A stretch of 64,000 nt of DNA from Cedecea neteri (GTDB taxonomy: Bacteria > Pseudomonadota > Gammaproteobacteria > Enterobacterales > Enterobacteriaceae). The stretch lies in NCBI RefSeq assembly GCF_000758305.1, contig NZ_CP009458.1, positions 2,728,001 to 2,792,000 on the forward strand. The letters are read 5' to 3'. This document shows, piece by piece, positions 61,822 through 64,000 of the stretch; within the stretch, counting starts at the first letter, position 1; each line of letters opens with the position of its first letter. A model generated the notes under the pieces. It was not told the origin of the DNA. It saw only the letters and a program-made list of their open reading frames with translations, and did no database searches. Both the position numbers and the translations under genes were made by a program.

Positions 61822-63171
61822 ATGAAACCTCTGTTACTGACCAACGCGCTGATGATGAATGAAGATCGGCGTTACCAGGGCGATTTGCTCATCGTGGACG
61901 GGCGAATTGAAAAAATAGCCGCTGCGATCCCGGCTCGCGCCACGTGGAATGTGCGCGATCTTGCCGGGAAATGGCTACTACCGGGCATGATCGACGATCA
62001 GGTGCATTTTCGCGAACCCGGGTTGATGCATAAGGGCACGATAGCCAGTGAGTCACGCGCGGCGGTGATGGGCGGGATCACCAGCTATATGGAAATGCCC
62101 AACGTTTCACCGCCGACCACCACCAGACAGGCGCTGGAAGGCAAATTTCAGCGGGCCGCCGAATGTTCACTGGCCAATTACAGTTTCTATTTCGGTGCCA
62201 CCAACGACAATCTGGAAGAACTTAAGGCGCTGCCAGCCGGTGCGGCCTGTGGCGTAAAAGTGTTTATGGGTGCCTCCACCGGCAACATGCTGGTGGATGA
62301 TGAACGCATTCTGGAGGCGATTTTCCAGCATGCGCCGGGGCTGGTGGCCACGCATTGCGAAGATACGCCGACGATCAAACGTAATGAGGCGCTGTGGCGG
62401 GAGCGATATGGGGAGCAGATCCCGGCCGCAGAACACGCGGCTATTCGCTCGGTTGAGGCCTGCCTGCTTTCATCTTCGCGGGCGGTTGCATTGGCGAAAA
62501 AGTACGGCACGCGGCTGCATGTGCTGCATATCACCACGGCTGATGAGCTGGCGTTGTTTGAACCTGCACCCACGCTCGAGGCCTTACGCAGAAAAACAAT
62601 TACGGCGGAAGCCTGTATCCATCATCTCTATTTTAATCAGGATGATTATGCCGCGCTTGGGCACAAGCTGAAGTGCAACCCTTCGGTGAAGGGCCAGGAA
62701 CACCAGCAGGCACTATGGCAGGCGGTTCAGGCGGGCGTGATTGATATTATTGCGACCGACCATGCGCCGCACTTGCTGGCGGAAAAGCAGAATGATTATT
62801 TCTCGGCTCCGTCGGGATTGCCGCTGGTACAGCACGCGCTGCCTGCGTTGCTTGATATGTGTGCCAGAGGGATTTTCACGCCTGAACTGATCGTCAGAAA
62901 AACCAGCCACGCGGTAGCCGAGCGTTTTCAGATTAAAGATCGCGGCTATATTCGGGAAGGTTACTGGGCCGATCTGGCGGTGATTAACCCCTGGAAACGC
63001 GCCAGTATTGAGGGCAGCAACATTGCCTACAAATGCGGCTGGTCACCCTTCGAAGGGCACACCTTGCAGGGCGGTGTGGTTGAAAGCACGCTGGTGAACG
63101 GCCACCTCGTCTGGGACGGCGAATCAGTTGCCGGGGAGATTTACGGCCAGGCGCTGGCGTTTAACCGCTAG
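61822..63171 (+). CDS. Dihydroorotase paralogue, PyrQ-like
   Basis: 449-residue amidohydrolase of the type I dihydroorotase group, parallel to Pseudomonas PyrQ of the Zur regulon, which is thought to replace zinc-dependent PyrC when zinc is scarce. The first metal motif reads DDQVHFREPG: the first His of the usual HxH is Gln. The Lys in CGVKVFMGAS, His in VATHCEDT, His in HVLHITTADE and Asp in IATDHAPH are kept. GGAG precedes the ATG. Last gene of the putative operon, 31 bases after the permease. Confidence 0.88.
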   Translation: MKPLLLTNALMMNEDRRYQGDLLIVDGRIEKIAAAIPARATWNVRDLAGKWLLPGMIDDQVHFREPGLMHKGTIASESRAAVMGGITSYMEMPNVSPPTTTRQALEGKFQRAAECSLANYSFYFGATNDNLEELKALPAGAACGVKVFMGASTGNMLVDDERILEAIFQHAPGLVATHCEDTPTIKRNEALWRERYGEQIPAAEHAAIRSVEACLLSSSRAVALAKKYGTRLHVLHITTADELALFEPAPTLEALRRKTITAEACIHHLYFNQDDYAALGHKLKCNPSVKGQEHQQALWQAVQAGVIDIIATDHAPHLLAEKQNDYFSAPSGLPLVQHALPALLDMCARGIFTPELIVRKTSHAVAERFQIKDRGYIREGYWADLAVINPWKRASIEGSNIAYKCGWSPFEGHTLQGGVVESTLVNGHLVWDGESVAGEIYGQALAFNR

Positions 63172-63317
63172 CGTTCGCGAGGTTTGAACAAATCTTCGAT
63201 GTAGTGCATCAGCTCAGACATGTGTTGCAGGATATTGGCGCTGTCCACAATCAGCGCTCCCCAGAGCACAATCAGCGCGGCAACCATGCCGGCGGCTGAA
63301 TAGTAAAACAGTTTCAT
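63168..63317 (-). CDS. Small single-helix membrane protein
   Basis: 49 residues from the ATG at 63317: MKLFYYSAAGMVAALIVLWG, one hydrophobic helix, then a charged amphipathic tail ending FKPRER. An in-frame ATG at 63362 would add 15 polar residues. The Shine-Dalgarno site is weak at both, so the gene is provisional. Its stop overlaps the end of pyrQ on the other strand. I do not recognise the family. Confidence 0.5.
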   Translation of the reverse strand: MKLFYYSAAGMVAALIVLWGALIVDSANILQHMSELMHYIEDLFKPRER

Positions 63318-63415
63318 CACAGCATCATATTGGCAGGAATTTGCCTCATTATAGCGAGACATAGCGGCCTGTCAGTAAATGATGGGCAGATGCCGCCGAC
63401 ATCTGCCCGAGAAAA

Positions 63416-64000
63416 TTAGCGGGCGTAGCGAGGCGCTGGCTGCCCAATGCCTGCCGCATCAAACATGGCCTGCGCCGTTGTGGCATAGGTTTCCCACAGG
63501 CTGAGATCGTGCAATGGCGGGATGGTGACAGCTTCCCCGCTGTCCAGCCCGGCCAGAGCGGAATCCACCAAATCATCCACTTTCATGACCGCACCTTCCG
63601 GCAGGGAGTCCACCGACACGCCAGCCCGATCCCAAATTTCCGTTGCCGTAGCCGCGGGCAGCACAGCCTGAATACGAATGCCGGTGCCGGCAGCTTCGGC
63701 CTGCAGAACTTTCGTCAGGTTCAAAACATAACCTTTTGTGCCGCTGTATACGGCACTACCTACCCAGCTCTGCACCGCCAGAATCGAGGAAATATTGATC
63801 AACGTCCCGCTGTTTTTTTGCTGGAAATTGAGCAGGGCGGCATGGCTCAGGCGAGTTAGCGCCGTGATGTTCAGCGTGATAAGTGCCTGATGCTGCTCCA
63901 CGCTGGCGGCGGTAAACGCTGCGCTGTGGGCGGTGCCCGCGTTGTTAACCAGCACGCTGATGCGTGGATCTTTCAGGGCTTCCTCAACGGCGGCAATGTC
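63416..64000 (-). CDS. SDR-family oxidoreductase (5' end outside window)
   Basis: Classical short-chain dehydrogenase missing its N-terminal cofactor motif, which lies beyond base 64000. The frame is open to the window edge (DIAAVEEALKDPRISVLVNN). NNAG in LVNNAGTAHSAAF, the catalytic Ser in NISSILAVQS and YSGTKGYVLN (YxxxK) are present. About 194 codons are visible. Substrate unknown. Confidence 0.88.
   Translation of the reverse strand, partial: DIAAVEEALKDPRISVLVNNAGTAHSAAFTAASVEQHQALITLNITALTRLSHAALLNFQQKNSGTLINISSILAVQSWVGSAVYSGTKGYVLNLTKVLQAEAAGTGIRIQAVLPAATATEIWDRAGVSVDSLPEGAVMKVDDLVDSALAGLDSGEAVTIPPLHDLSLWETYATTAQAMFDAAGIGQPAPRYAR

Noticed and set aside
1..64000. CRISPR arrays or cas genes
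   Set aside because: No evenly spaced short repeats and no Cas-like proteins were seen on either strand.

Overview
The window looks like an enterobacterial chromosome (Enterobacteriaceae, in the broad Enterobacter/Cedecea/Kosakonia neighbourhood; the genus cannot be fixed from the sequence alone). The left 27.7 kb follows the E. coli order uup-pqiABC-rmf-fabA-lonH-matP-ompA-sulA-sxy-yccS-yccF-helD-mgsA-csgI-yccU-hspQ-rlmI-acyP-tusE-yccA-serT, with high protein similarity. Two additions break it: an AfuABC/FbpABC-type ABC importer between rmf and fabA, and an OppA-type peptide-binding protein between yccA and the tRNA-Ser gene serT.

From 27.7 to 39.4 kb a genomic island sits in the 3' end of serT, between 32-bp direct repeats (attL 27698, attR 39418). 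It is AT-rich in places and mosaic. It holds remnants of two tyrosine recombinase families plus a frameshifted P4-type integrase, an intact IS3-family (IS407 group) element with 4-bp target duplications, and scars of related IS copies. Its cargo is defence-like: an FRG-domain protein, a HExxH (gluzincin-like) protein, an unknown 306-residue protein, and an overlapping pair made of a DUF4297-type nuclease and a HerA ATPase. A second remnant of the phage-type integrase directly right of attR shows that a related element once lay in tandem at the same tRNA.

From 39.7 to 48.2 kb are accessory chromosomal genes: a divergent LysR/SDR pair, a RamA/MarA-type regulator, a MipA-family outer-membrane protein, an OmpR/EnvZ-type two-component pair, a lipoprotein carrying an isolated TolA domain III, and a BisC/TorZ-type molybdoenzyme.

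From 48.6 to 57.3 kb is a carbohydrate locus. Rightward it has an RbsB/RbsA/RbsC-like importer with two different permeases and a PfkB kinase. Convergent to these are an MtnB-like class II aldolase/dehydratase, an FGGY kinase and a D-2-hydroxyacid dehydrogenase. The substrate is unknown and no isomerase or regulator is present.

From 57.5 to 63.2 kb is a candidate zinc-starvation operon. A near-perfect 24-bp Zur-like palindrome precedes folE2 (GTP cyclohydrolase IB), a gamma-carbonic-anhydrase-like protein, a FecBCDE/BtuFCD-type importer and a PyrQ-like dihydroorotase paralogue whose metal-binding HxH motif is QxH. The genes overlap or nearly touch. The folE2/gamma-CA/pyrQ trio is a known Zur-regulated set in pseudomonads. 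The importer placed inside it is the part I would study first, as a possible zinc or zincophore uptake system. The window ends inside a leftward SDR gene.
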